64,000 bases of DNA from Meiothermus cerbereus DSM 11376 (GCF_000620065.1 NZ_JHVI01000017.1:1-64000); one strand, 5' to 3'; counted from the first letter of the stretch, positions 48,774 to 57,255 are shown. A program made the numbers and translations. The notes: generated by a model from the letters alone, not told the origin.

Positions 48774-50132
48774 TCAGGCCAACAGGATAGGCCGCTCGAG
48801 GTAGTAGGCCACCCGCTCCAGCAGCTTTCCGGCCAGTTCGGTGCCCAGGTCGCCGCTTAGGGTGAGCAAAGCATGGCCTCCGCTGGCCCGGCCCAGGGTG
48901 AGGGTGGACAGGCCGGGGAAGATGACCTGATCAAAAGCGCTGTCTACCAGCGAGAGCACCACCAGCCCCTCGGCGGGGTCGGAGGCCATGCGCAAAGAGT
49001 CCAGGGCTCCGCGCAGCGACTGGGCAGGGGCCACCCGCAGGCTTTTGAGTGTGTCGCCCTCGAGGCGGCCTTTGGTGGGGCGCAGGGGGGTCTGGGTATC
49101 GGCCAGGGCTTTGTCGGCTGCGCGGTAAAGCAGGGCCTCGAGCCCAACTTCCATGTTCCAGGCCTCGCTCAGGGTCTGGGCGGCCTCCTGGGCCGGGCCA
49201 ATGGCTACCAGACGTTGCCAGGCCTGTATCCGCAGCATGGTTGGCGGGGCCGCCGGAGCGGGCGCTTCCACAGCGAGTTCGGGGGCTGGTGTCTCCGAGG
49301 GGGTCGGGGGCTCAGCTACTTCCTCTGCGGGGGTTGGGGATAGAGTAGGTTCTTCTGCTGGAGCGCTGGCTTCCTCGGGGGCCACGGGGGGTGCTTCTCC
49401 CGGAAGCTCGGCGACGGGGAAGGGGGCTGGGGTGTTGCTGAAACTCATGCCGGCCTGCAAAGGGCTGGGTGCAGGCGCGGGTGTTTCCAGATTGGTCAGA
49501 ACCTCCTGGGTTTCCCAGATGAGCTTGGGAGAGGCGCTGGAGGGCTCGAGGTCGGGCTCGGGGGGCAGCGGGGGCAGGTCGGTCAGGGCGGGGTTGACCT
49601 CCGCTACCGGGTTGATGGGGGGAGGGAAGGGCTCGGGTTCTTCCCACTGGAGCGGGGAAAGGGGCTCGCTGGGTGTGAGCGGCTCGGGCTCGTCGAAGCT
49701 GGGCACAATTTCGGGCTCGGGGGCCAGGGTGGGGGCTTCCTCGAAGGCGGCCGCAGCCGGAGGCACCGGGGGAGGGGTTGTGTCGAGGTCGAGATCGAGG
49801 TCAAACTCGATGTCTTCCAGGGTGGGCAGGGCCGATTCTGCCGGTGGGGCTGGGGAAGCGGGCGCCGAAGGCACCAGATCGCCAAGCTGTACCCCCTCCT
49901 TTTGCAAAAGGGCCTGGGCCTGGGCCATATCGGGAACGGCGCTGGGGGGAGGGGCGGCTTCTTCGGGGGCTGGAGGCAGATTAACCTCACCTGCCATTAC
50001 CTTTGCCAGAAAAGCCAGAATATCCCGCTCGACCACCGTGCCATCGGGGCCGGTGCCCTTAATTTGACGCCAGTCTATGCCGTTTTCTTCCGCCAGACGA
50101 CGGGCCAGCGGGGTGATTTTGACTTCGCTCAT
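48774..50132 (-). CDS. E3-binding-domain protein with E2-like C terminus lacking the catalytic motif
   Basis: 452 residues. Residues 3-43 are a peripheral-subunit-binding domain (ITPLARRLAEENGIDWRQIKG...GTVVERDIL), the part of 2-oxoacid dehydrogenase E2 that binds E3. A 240-residue linker rich in Pro, Glu and Ala follows. The C-terminal 150 residues follow the E2 catalytic-domain order, but where active E2 has His-x3-Asp-Gly this protein reads LSGDLGTELAG, and there is no lipoyl domain. It should bind dihydrolipoamide dehydrogenase yet not act as an acyltransferase. TATGAT lies nine bases before the ATG. No E1 or E3 gene is near. Confidence 0.7.
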   Translation of the reverse strand: MSEVKITPLARRLAEENGIDWRQIKGTGPDGTVVERDILAFLAKVMAGEVNLPPAPEEAAPPPSAVPDMAQAQALLQKEGVQLGDLVPSAPASPAPPAESALPTLEDIEFDLDLDLDTTPPPVPPAAAAFEEAPTLAPEPEIVPSFDEPEPLTPSEPLSPLQWEEPEPFPPPINPVAEVNPALTDLPPLPPEPDLEPSSASPKLIWETQEVLTNLETPAPAPSPLQAGMSFSNTPAPFPVAELPGEAPPVAPEEASAPAEEPTLSPTPAEEVAEPPTPSETPAPELAVEAPAPAAPPTMLRIQAWQRLVAIGPAQEAAQTLSEAWNMEVGLEALLYRAADKALADTQTPLRPTKGRLEGDTLKSLRVAPAQSLRGALDSLRMASDPAEGLVVLSLVDSAFDQVIFPGLSTLTLGRASGGHALLTLSGDLGTELAGKLLERVAYYLERPILLA

Positions 50133-50280
50133 GCTTTCTACATCATAGCGCAGAAGCTACGAAATACACGTGCATATGCGCTCGAGGGCCCACCGGGGCC
50201 AAAAAACAGATCTGGGTGCTCAATTTTTGCGCTTGCGCTTCAGGGGTGGAAGTTTTTCTCGATGGGTATAACCTGGGGGT

Positions 50281-51354
50281 ATGGAAAGCCGTTTTGCCTC
50301 TCTGCTGGCCCGCTACTGCCTGGATTTACAGCCGGGCCAGACCGTCCTGATTGAAGCCGAAGCCGCTGCGCTACCTTTGCTCGAGGCCTTGCAGGAGGTG
50401 GTTTTGCAGTGCGGCGCTTACCCTGTGGTGCAGCTTTTCCCGGCGGCGGTCTCGAGGCCTTTTTTCCTGTATGGCGAAGCCTGGCTGAACCAGACCCCGG
50501 CGCCCCAGATGGCGCTGATGGAGCACGTAGACGCCAGCCTGCGTATCGAGAGCGCTTTGAACCCGCTCGAGCTCAGCGAAGTGCCCCCGGCCCGCATCGC
50601 ACAGTTTCGCACCGGGTGGCGGCCTTACATCCAAAAGCGAGCCCGCAAGCGCTGGTGCCTGACCCTGTACCCCACCGCAGGCTACGCCCAGCAGGCGGGC
50701 ATGTCCACCGCCGCTTTTCGGGCCTTGGTGGAGCGGGCCCTGTACCTCGACCGCGCCGACCCCATCGCGGCCTGGAACGAACTATCGGCCTTCCAGGCCG
50801 CCCTCATCGAGCGGCTGCAAAAGGTAAAGGAAATCCGTATTCAGGCCGACGGAACCGACCTGCGCCTGCGGGTGGAAGGGCGCACCTGGATTAACTCCGA
50901 TGGCAAGCGCAACATGCCCAGCGGCGAGGTGTTTACCGGCCCCCTCGAGGCCTCTGCCGAGGGTGAGGTGCGCTTTAACCTGCCGGTGGTGGTTTCGGGG
51001 CAGCGGGTGGAGGGGGTGCGGCTGCGCTTCCGGGAAGGCCGGGTGGTGGAGGCCAGCGCCCAGACCGGGGAGGAATACCTGCAAAGGATGCTCGAGGCCG
51101 ACCCTGGGGCCCGCTATCTGGGAGAGCTTGGCATCGGCACCAACTTTGGCATCAGCCGCCCCACCGGCCTGATTCTCTACGACGAAAAAATCGGCGGTAC
51201 GGTGCATCTGGCGCTGGGCCAGAGCTACCCCGAAACCGGCGGAAGCAACACCTCCTCGATTCACTGGGATCTGATTCTGGACCTGCGCCAGGGAGGGCGG
51301 CTTTTGGCCGATGGCGAGGTGTTGCAGGAAAACGGGCAGTTTGTGGGTCTATAG
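50281..51354 (+). CDS. M29-family aminopeptidase (aminopeptidase T-like)
   Basis: 357 residues, shorter than aminopeptidase T (about 410). M29 features: R-x-G-x-x-x-W-S-like substrate region, TDLRLRVEGRTW near 198, NMPSGEVFTGPLE near 212-224 (Glu ligand), LGELGIGTNFGI near 280, and the C-terminal GGSNTSSIHWDLILDL near 320 with the His and Asp metal ligands. Two-metal exopeptidase. TATAAC lies eight bases before the ATG. Followed by an unusual hairpin-rich region. Confidence 0.82.
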   Translation: MESRFASLLARYCLDLQPGQTVLIEAEAAALPLLEALQEVVLQCGAYPVVQLFPAAVSRPFFLYGEAWLNQTPAPQMALMEHVDASLRIESALNPLELSEVPPARIAQFRTGWRPYIQKRARKRWCLTLYPTAGYAQQAGMSTAAFRALVERALYLDRADPIAAWNELSAFQAALIERLQKVKEIRIQADGTDLRLRVEGRTWINSDGKRNMPSGEVFTGPLEASAEGEVRFNLPVVVSGQRVEGVRLRFREGRVVEASAQTGEEYLQRMLEADPGARYLGELGIGTNFGISRPTGLILYDEKIGGTVHLALGQSYPETGGSNTSSIHWDLILDLRQGGRLLADGEVLQENGQFVGL

Positions 51355-51358
51355 AGCG

Positions 51359-51426
51359 CTCTTCACAATTATTGAAGCTTGCATAGCACAGTTGCCTTCT
51401 GGATAGGAGGCAACGCCTGTGAAGAG
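51359..51426 (+). promoter_or_regulatory. Nested hairpins hiding a Shine-Dalgarno and start codon
   Basis: Outer arms CTCTTCACA (51359-51367) and TGTGAAGAG (51418-51426) pair perfectly. Inside, GTTGCCTTCT (51391-51400) and AGGAGGCAAC (51405-51414) form a 10-bp stem with a GGAT loop and one G-T pair. The AGGAGG lies wholly in the inner stem and a GTG start in the outer stem. The fold looks like a translational switch for the small ORF that begins at 51419. Confidence 0.6.
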
Positions 51427-51490
51427 TGCGATATGGGGTCAGGTCATGCAGGCTGAAGTTTTTTTGTGCGGTTATATCCAGTGCCTATAA
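51419..51490 (+). CDS. 23-residue small ORF under hairpin control
   Basis: GTG to TAA, 24 codons, with AGGAGG eight bases upstream. The peptide begins VKSAIWGQVMQAEVF and ends in GYIQCL, moderately hydrophobic, no known family. It lies between the aminopeptidase gene and an intrinsic terminator, so it could be read on the aminopeptidase transcript. Coding status is not proven; the main support is the perfect ribosome site and its sequestration. Confidence 0.4.
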   Translation: MKSAIWGQVMQAEVFLCGYIQCL

Positions 51491-51492
51491 GG

Positions 51493-51521
51493 AAAAGCCG
51501 CCCTCTTGGGGCGGCCTTTCT
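51493..51521. terminator. Bidirectional terminator between the small ORF and rpsA
   Basis: GCCGCCC (51497-51503), TCTTG loop, GGGCGGC (51509-51515), followed by CTTTCTT on the plus strand and by TTTTCC on the minus strand. Serves the aminopeptidase/small-ORF transcript and rpsA from the other side. Confidence 0.85.
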
Positions 51522-51532
51522 TGCTGTAAAGG

Positions 51533-53209
51533 TCAGGCCTTTTCTTTGTCCTTGTCCTGTTCAAGGGTGAGCTGGCTCAGGAGGTCGCCAAAGACGTCGC
51601 CCAGCTTCACGTTGGTGTTGGAAGCGGTTGCCACGCTGGGGTCGTAGTTGGTGTAGGCTGCCGCCCCACCACCCAGGCCGTAGTCGTAGTCACGGTCGCG
51701 GCCACGGCCTTCGCGGGAACCACCTTTGCCCTTCGCACGCTTGGGGCGCTCGCCATCCTTGCCCTCGCGGCGGCCTTTGCGTCCCTCGCCTTCCTCGCCG
51801 CTGGGCGCCCCGACCGCTTGAGGGGGTGGGGTTAGGAGGCGCTTGCGCGAGAGGCTGATGCGCTGCTCTACCGGGTCAATCTGCAGGATGGCGGCCTCGA
51901 CCTCGTCCCCCTTCTTGAACATTTCAGAGGGCTTCTCGATGCGCTCGTAGGCCAGCTCGGAGACGTGGATCAGGCCTTCGATGCCCGGCTCGATCTCCAC
52001 AAATACCCCGAAGTCGGTGAGGCCGGTAACCTTGCCCTTGACCGGGGTGCCAGGGGGGTAACGGTCGGGCAGGCTCTTCCAGGGGTCGGGCTGGGTCTGC
52101 TTCAGGCCCAGCGAGAGCCGGCGCTCGACGGGGTCGATACGCAGCACCTGGGCCTCCACTTCCTGGCCCTCCTTCAGGATCTCACCGGGGTGCTTGGGGC
52201 GCTTGACCCAGGACAGCTCGGAGATGTGAATCAGACCCTCGAGGCCAGGCTCCACTTCCACGAAAGCCCCGAACTGGGTCAGACCTACCACCTTGCCGGT
52301 GAGCCTGGAGCCCACGGGGTGCTTTTCCGAAACGGTCAGCCAGGGGTCTTCGCTGAGGGCTTTCATCGAGAGGTTGACCCGCTCGCGCTCGGTGTCCACC
52401 GAGAGCACCTTGGCCTTGACGGTCTGGCCCTTTTGCACCACGTCCTTGGGGTGGTTGAAGCGGCCCCAGGTAATCTCGCTGCGGTGTACCAGGCCGTCCA
52501 CGCCGCCCAGGGCCACAAACACGCCAAACTCGGTTACCTCGACAACCTGCCCTTCGACGATGTCGCCTTCCTTCAGGCTGGCGAGTATCTGGCTGCGGGC
52601 CGCCTTTTGTTCAGCTTCCAGAACCGTGCGCCGCGATAGGATAATCCGGCCCTTTTTGCGGTTAAGCTCGATGATTTTGACCAGGAATTTCTGGCCTACA
52701 TATTCGTCGAGGTCTGGGGTGCGCTTCAGATCCACTTGGCTGGCAGGCAGGAAGGCACGAATTCCTTCGATGGTAGCAACCAGTCCCCCCTTAACCTTTT
52801 CCTTCACCTCCACCATCACCGGCTCGCCCTGCTCGTAGAGGGCCTGAATCTTGACCCAGCTCTGGTCGGCTTCGGCCCGTTTTTTGGAGAGCACCACCTG
52901 GCCGTTCTCGAGGTCGGCCCGCACCACGTAGGCGGTTACGGTGTCGCCTGGCTTGAGGAGGTTCTTGAGTTCCTCTTCGGGCAGGTTCTCCTCGGTAAGC
53001 TGGTTGAACGGAATGATGGCTTCGGTGCGCGCCCCGATGTCTACCATTACGCCATCGTTGGTGACGAGCACCACTTTGCCGCTGACAATCTGGCCGCGCT
53101 GGACGGTCTTCTCGAGCCTTGCCTCTGCATCTTGCAGGGCTTGCTCCATGCTAAAAACTTGGGGTTCTTTTCCAGTTTCCACTGGAGTCTGGGTAGCTTG
53201 GTCTTCCAT
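51533..53209 (-). CDS. rpsA: 30S ribosomal protein S1
   Basis: 558 residues with five S1 (OB-fold) domains, near 38-105, 120-190, 205-278, 292-366 and 378-452; the last three are the most similar ([28 protein letters not shown] and like). The C-terminal 90 residues are a highly charged Gly/Arg/Lys/Glu tail (for example GRRGRD-like stretches) ending in Leu/Glu/Asp/Lys residues. Binds mRNA on the small subunit during initiation; in a genome with many leaderless genes its importance may differ from E. coli. Long leader with a hairpin upstream. Confidence 0.95.
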   Translation of the reverse strand: MEDQATQTPVETGKEPQVFSMEQALQDAEARLEKTVQRGQIVSGKVVLVTNDGVMVDIGARTEAIIPFNQLTEENLPEEELKNLLKPGDTVTAYVVRADLENGQVVLSKKRAEADQSWVKIQALYEQGEPVMVEVKEKVKGGLVATIEGIRAFLPASQVDLKRTPDLDEYVGQKFLVKIIELNRKKGRIILSRRTVLEAEQKAARSQILASLKEGDIVEGQVVEVTEFGVFVALGGVDGLVHRSEITWGRFNHPKDVVQKGQTVKAKVLSVDTERERVNLSMKALSEDPWLTVSEKHPVGSRLTGKVVGLTQFGAFVEVEPGLEGLIHISELSWVKRPKHPGEILKEGQEVEAQVLRIDPVERRLSLGLKQTQPDPWKSLPDRYPPGTPVKGKVTGLTDFGVFVEIEPGIEGLIHVSELAYERIEKPSEMFKKGDEVEAAILQIDPVEQRISLSRKRLLTPPPQAVGAPSGEEGEGRKGRREGKDGERPKRAKGKGGSREGRGRDRDYDYGLGGGAAAYTNYDPSVATASNTNVKLGDVFGDLLSQLTLEQDKDKEKA

Positions 53210-53247
53210 TCGCCTGTTTCCTCTCTGCCTTTGCCGTTTATCGCGCC

Positions 53248-53285
53248 AAAACCCCGCCCAGATTGCTCTGGGGCTGGGTTTTTGT
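53248..53285 (-). promoter_or_regulatory. Terminator-like hairpin in the rpsA leader
   Basis: On the minus strand AAAACCC, CCCAGA, a short loop, TCTGGG and GGGTTTT form a two-part stem about 40 bases before the rpsA start. The trailing GGGTTTTGG resembles a weak terminator. It might serve S1 autoregulation or attenuation. Confidence 0.4.
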
Positions 53286-53346
53286 GGTCTGCGCGACGGA
53301 TTGTCTCCCCAGGGGTACTAAACCCTATGCTGAGACATACCTGTCA

Positions 53347-53376
53347 TTTATAGCACAGGTGTTCGCATTTGTCCAA
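53347..53376 (-). promoter_or_regulatory. rpsA promoter
   Basis: TTGGAC (53376-53371) and TATAAA (53352-53347) on the minus strand are 18 bases apart. The start near 53340 gives a 130-base leader that includes the hairpin at 53248-53285. Confidence 0.55.
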
Positions 53377-53479
53377 CGCGACAACCCAATTGGCTATGTG
53401 TGGATAGCCAGTCTGGGGCGGGCTTTCTCATATTTCAGGGCTATGCCCGGCGGTGTGGTCGGTGGAATGGCCTGCAGGG

Positions 53480-54172
53480 CTAAAGCCGGTGCCCTTCGGG
53501 TGCGTGCCCTTCTACCCAATAGGAGCCATCGGGCAGAAATTCTTTCTTCCACACCGGTAGAATCTGCTTGACCCGCTCAATGGCGTAGCGACAGGCCTCG
53601 AAGGCCTCGGGGCGGTGGGGCGCCGAGACCACAATCAGGATGGAGCCTTCGCTGGGGAGAACCCGGCCCAGGCGGTGCCAGAGCGCCACCCGGCCCAGCA
53701 CCCAGCGCGCGCGCATCTCGGCAATAATTTGCTGCATGACCTTTTCGGCCATGCTGGGGTAGGCTTCGTATTCCAGGTGGGTGACGGCCAGGCCTTTGTT
53801 GGGGCTGCGGGTGGTGCCCAGAAAGCTGATGACTGCGCCATAGGGGTCGTCGGAGGCCCAGTCTACCCAGGGTTGCACGGCCAAAGCCTGGTAGGTTAGG
53901 CCAAAGCTGTCGTTGGCGGTTACCTGGCTTTGTGTGGAGCCACCCGACACCGGGGGTAAGAAAGCTAGCTCGTCGCCGTCTTTCAGGGGGTCGCTGGGCT
54001 GAGCGAGCTGCTCGTTGATGGCAGCCAGCCCACCGGTGAGCTGTAAGGGGTACTGGGCTTCCAGCAGGGCTTTGGCATCGGCAACGCTCGAGCCTTCGGG
54101 CAGCTCGAGCTGCAGCCGGGCCTGCCCTGCTTGCTCACGGTAAAGGGCAAATAACAATACCTGTACACGCAT
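53480..54172 (-). CDS. MoaD-MoaE fusion, molybdopterin synthase
   Basis: 230 residues. Residues 1-78 are a ubiquitin-fold MoaD ending in the double glycine PPVSGG (77-78); residues about 90-230 are MoaE (GAVISFLGTTRSPNKG near 113, WVLGRVALWHRLG near 150, and WKKEFLPDGSYWVEG near 208 with catalytic lysines). Together they make the two-subunit molybdopterin synthase in one chain. MoaD must present a free C-terminal Gly for thiocarboxylation, so the fusion must be cleaved after Gly78 to work in the usual way, as known for mycobacterial MoaX. Minus-strand gene 18 bases from hrcA. Confidence 0.9.
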   Translation of the reverse strand: MRVQVLLFALYREQAGQARLQLELPEGSSVADAKALLEAQYPLQLTGGLAAINEQLAQPSDPLKDGDELAFLPPVSGGSTQSQVTANDSFGLTYQALAVQPWVDWASDDPYGAVISFLGTTRSPNKGLAVTHLEYEAYPSMAEKVMQQIIAEMRARWVLGRVALWHRLGRVLPSEGSILIVVSAPHRPEAFEACRYAIERVKQILPVWKKEFLPDGSYWVEGHAPEGHRL

Positions 54173-54190
54173 AGTTAAAGATTGTCTGGA

Positions 54191-55126
54191 TTAATGGGCC
54201 GGGTGTCCAGAACCGGGCGCCCACTTTCCCATGTAGACCTGGCTCATGGTAAAAGCCACCGATAAGGCCCTTTCGTAGCGCATACGCACCGGCCCCAGAA
54301 GCGTAAGCTCGCCCACCTGGTCGTTAACTTTGATGCCGGCCTGCACCAGCGAAAGCCCTTCCTCCTCACCCACCCGAACGTTCATGCCGCCTGGGGGGGT
54401 AAAGGTGGGGTCGCTGGGGGCCTCGAATACCGCAATGGCCTGGCGCAAGAACAGGGGGTTCTGGGCTTCCGGCTCGCTCAGCAAGAGGCCCATTCCCTCG
54501 CGGTACTCCTCCTGGCTACCCTGGGCAAAGGCCCTTCCGATGGATTCGAATAGCTCCATCATGGCCGGTGTGCTGGCCCTGATTGGCTCGGCGGCTTTGT
54601 ACAGGCGCTGCTCTGCTTCGTTGAGCTGTGCTTCGGTGGGCGTGAAGGACAGCTCGACGCGGGCCTCGCGCACCCGCCCACCTTCCAGAACCGCAACCGC
54701 CAGTACCTTACCGGGTGTCAGGTTGGAAAGGTGCACCTGCAACAGTTTGGGTGCACGCTGGGGCCGCAGCCGCAGCATGGCCGGGTAGCCGGCGAGCTTG
54801 GAAGCCACCTGCACCAGCAGTGTTTCCCGCCTCGAGCCAGCCCCATCCAGCACCTGGGCCAGCTTGTCCAGCGTGGCCTGGGGTAGGGGGCTGGGTGGCA
54901 GTTTGGAGAGCGCATAGTGGCGGAAGCCGGCGCGGGTGGGGACGCGCCCGGCTGAGGTGTGGGGCTTGCCGATTAGACCTTGCTGCTCGAGCTCAATCAG
55001 CTCGTACCGCACCGTAGCAGGCGACAGCGACAATTGCTGGGCCAAGACCCCCGAAGCTACTGGGGCCTGGGTCTGGATATAGCTATCCACCAGAAGGTGC
55101 AGTATGCGCCGTTGCCGTTCGGTCAT
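54191..55126 (-). CDS. hrcA: Heat-inducible transcription repressor HrcA
   Basis: 311 residues. N-terminal winged helix (RQRRILHLLVDSYIQTQAPVASGVLAQQLSLSPATVRYEL) and a GAF-like C-terminal part with SGRVPTRAGFRHYAL near 65 and EGLSLVQAGI near 275. HrcA represses groESL and dnaK operons through CIRCE elements in many bacteria, but I found no CIRCE in this window. Start at ATG 55126; an in-frame TTG at 55132 is possible. A TTCTA-AAC-TAGAA palindrome overlaps the -10 (TAAACT). Confidence 0.92.
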   Translation of the reverse strand: MTERQRRILHLLVDSYIQTQAPVASGVLAQQLSLSPATVRYELIELEQQGLIGKPHTSAGRVPTRAGFRHYALSKLPPSPLPQATLDKLAQVLDGAGSRRETLLVQVASKLAGYPAMLRLRPQRAPKLLQVHLSNLTPGKVLAVAVLEGGRVREARVELSFTPTEAQLNEAEQRLYKAAEPIRASTPAMMELFESIGRAFAQGSQEEYREGMGLLLSEPEAQNPLFLRQAIAVFEAPSDPTFTPPGGMNVRVGEEEGLSLVQAGIKVNDQVGELTLLGPVRMRYERALSVAFTMSQVYMGKWAPGSGHPAH

Positions 55127-55224
55127 GTTCAACTTCTAGTTTAGAACCAAACCGGCCTTTGGGGGTATGTCGGGTTGCATTTGTGGGGGTGAGGGCCACG
55201 GGGATTCCGAGTCGGCTGTGCGCG

Positions 55225-55350
55225 TGTATACATATTGCACAAAATAATCAAACAATCAACAAATGTATCGAACTAATCTGCAATATGTAATCAAAAATAT
55301 GAACATTTGTTACAGAACATATTGACATTTTGCATAACATACCGTTAGCC
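55225..55350 (+). promoter_or_regulatory. AT-rich regulatory region of amt-glnK
   Basis: About 110 bases of unusually AT-rich sequence before amt. TACATATTGCA (55229-55239) and TGCAATATGTA (55279-55289) are a perfect 11-bp inverted repeat 50 bases apart centre to centre; ACATATTG returns at 55317-55324. A -35 TTGACA (55322-55327) is followed 17 bases on by the poor -10 TTAGCC, as at activated promoters. A nitrogen-responsive regulator is likely. Confidence 0.55.
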
Positions 55351-55374
55351 TTTTGCTCAGGAGGTGAAGGGTTG

Positions 55375-56736
55375 ATGAAAAACCTTCGAATACCGTTGTT
55401 TCTACTGGCCCTGCTAGGAAGTCTGGCTTTTGCCGAGGACCTCGAGTTCAGCGCTGCCGATACCGCCTGGATGCTGGTGGCTACCGGCCTGGTGCTGCTG
55501 ATGACCCCCGCGCTGGCTTTCTTTTATGGGGGGCTGGTGCGCTCCAAGAACGCGCTCAACACCATGATGATGAGCTTCTCGGCGCTGGGCTTCGTGGCGG
55601 TTGCCTGGGCTTTGCTGGGCTATACCCTGGCGCTCTCAGGTGAGGGCAACTTTATCGGCGACCTGCGCTACTTGTTCCTGAACAACGTCGGCCTGGAGAA
55701 TAAAGGGGCCATCGCGGATATCAGCATCCCCCACATGCTCTGGATGATCTTCCAGGGTACTTTTGCCATCATCACGGCTGCCCTTATTTCGGGCGCGGTG
55801 GTAGAGCGGATGCGCTTCCCGGCCTTTTTACTGTTCATCACCCTGTGGAGCCTCTTCGTTTATGCCCCCCTTGCCAAGTGGGTCTGGGGCGGCGGCTTCC
55901 TGGCCGACCTGGGGGCGTGGGACTTTGCCGGCGGTACGGTGGTGCACATCAACTCGGGGATCGCCGCCTTAGTAGCAGCCCTGGTACTGGGGGCCCGTAA
56001 AGACTTTGGGCGGCAGGCCATCCTGCCCCACAACGTGCCCTTTGTGCTTCTGGGAGCGGCCTTGTTGTGGTTCGGCTGGTTCGGTTTTAATGCCGGCAGC
56101 GCCTGGGCGGCCAGCGCAACCGCTGGCCTGGCCCTGACCAACACCATTCTGGCTCCGGCGGCTACCATTGTGGCCTGGTCGCTGATCGACCTTGGACGCA
56201 CAGGCCGCGTGACCGCTGTGGGTCTGGCCACCGCCATTGTGGTGGGCCTGGTGGTGATAACCCCTGCGGCTGCTTTTGTCTCACCCCTCTTTGCCCTGGC
56301 GATGGGTGCGATTGGGGCTTTCCCGAGCTACTACGTGCTGCTGTGGCGGGCCAGGAGCGGCCTGGACGACTCGCTCGATGTGTTCGCCGCTCACGGTGTG
56401 GGTGGCATCACCGGTGCCATCCTGACCGGGGTTTTTGCGCAGAAATCGGTCAACGGTTTGTTTGACGGCTTAATTGCTGGCAATCCCGCTCAGGTGCTGA
56501 TTCAGGCTTTTGCTGTGCTAATCGCGGTGGTTTTCAGCGCTGCCATGACCTTTGTGCTGCTGAAGTTGGTGGGGGCCATTATTCCGCTCAAGGCCGCAGC
56601 CAAGGAAGAAGGGGTGGGTATGGACATCACCCAGCACGGCGAAGAGGCCTACACCAGTGGCGAGGGCGCAATTTTGCTTAAGAGCGAAACCCCTGTGCCA
56701 GTGGCCAGGCCCAAGCCTGCGGGTGGTACCGACTAA
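55375..56736 (+). CDS. amt: Ammonium transporter Amt
   Basis: 453 residues from ATG 55375 after AGGAGGTG. Signal-like N terminus LRIPLFLLALLGSLAFAED, then 11 helices. Diagnostic AFFYGGLVRSKNALNTMMMS near 44-63, WALLGYTLALS near 75, DFAGGTVVHINSGIAALVAALVLG near 180 (twin-His region), NAGSAWAA near 242 and FAAHGVGGITGAILTGV near 338 (second pore His). Conducts ammonium into the cell; followed ten bases later by its PII regulator. Confidence 0.95.
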   Translation: MKNLRIPLFLLALLGSLAFAEDLEFSAADTAWMLVATGLVLLMTPALAFFYGGLVRSKNALNTMMMSFSALGFVAVAWALLGYTLALSGEGNFIGDLRYLFLNNVGLENKGAIADISIPHMLWMIFQGTFAIITAALISGAVVERMRFPAFLLFITLWSLFVYAPLAKWVWGGGFLADLGAWDFAGGTVVHINSGIAALVAALVLGARKDFGRQAILPHNVPFVLLGAALLWFGWFGFNAGSAWAASATAGLALTNTILAPAATIVAWSLIDLGRTGRVTAVGLATAIVVGLVVITPAAAFVSPLFALAMGAIGAFPSYYVLLWRARSGLDDSLDVFAAHGVGGITGAILTGVFAQKSVNGLFDGLIAGNPAQVLIQAFAVLIAVVFSAAMTFVLLKLVGAIIPLKAAAKEEGVGMDITQHGEEAYTSGEGAILLKSETPVPVARPKPAGGTD

Positions 56737-56746
56737 GGAGGGTATC

Positions 56747-57097
56747 GTGAAATTGATTGTTGCTATCGTCCGCAGCGAGAAGCTCAACGATGTTCTGGAA
56801 GCCCTCTTTAAAGCCGAGGTGCGGGGCCTGTCGATTAGCCGGGTACAGGGCCACGGTGGCGAGACTGAGCGGGTCGAGACCTACCGGGGTACTACCGTCA
56901 AGATGGAGCTTTCGGAGAAGGTGCGGCTGGAAATCGGCGTCTCGGATCACTTCGTGGAGCCAACGGTGCGGGCCATTATGGAGGGGGCGCGTACTGGCGA
57001 AGTGGGTGACGGCAAAATTTTCGTGCTGCCAGTAGAAAAGGTCTACCGCATTCGCACTGGCGAGCAAGACACTGCTGCCGTCACGCCGGTTTCATAA
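56747..57097 (+). CDS. glnK: Nitrogen regulatory protein PII (GlnK type)
   Basis: 116 residues, GTG start with GGAGG upstream. VKLIVAIVRSEKLNDVLEALFKAEVRGLSISRVQGHG at the N terminus, T-loop with Tyr in ETYRGTTVKMEL near residue 50 (uridylylation site), and GKIFVLPVEKVYRIRTGE at the end. GlnK blocks the Amt pore when nitrogen is plentiful; it senses ATP/ADP and 2-oxoglutarate. Overlaps no gene; co-transcribed with amt and closed by a terminator. Confidence 0.95.
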   Translation: MKLIVAIVRSEKLNDVLEALFKAEVRGLSISRVQGHGGETERVETYRGTTVKMELSEKVRLEIGVSDHFVEPTVRAIMEGARTGEVGDGKIFVLPVEKVYRIRTGEQDTAAVTPVS

Positions 57098-57228
57098 AGC
57101 CTTTTGCTGTCGTTGCGCCAGGGTAGATTGGCAAAACCCCGCGGAATGAGTATATGCGTGCCTGGCGCAATTCCTAAAGCGATCTTTCGGAACAGTAGCT
57201 TGCATTTCAACTCTGGAGAAACTACTTT

Positions 57229-57255
57229 GCCAGGTGGACACCACCTGGCTTTTTT
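57229..57255 (+). terminator. Terminator of amt-glnK
   Basis: GCCAGGTGG (57229-57237), ACA, CCACCTGGC (57241-57249), six T. Perfect 9-bp stem with a tri-loop. Confidence 0.92.
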
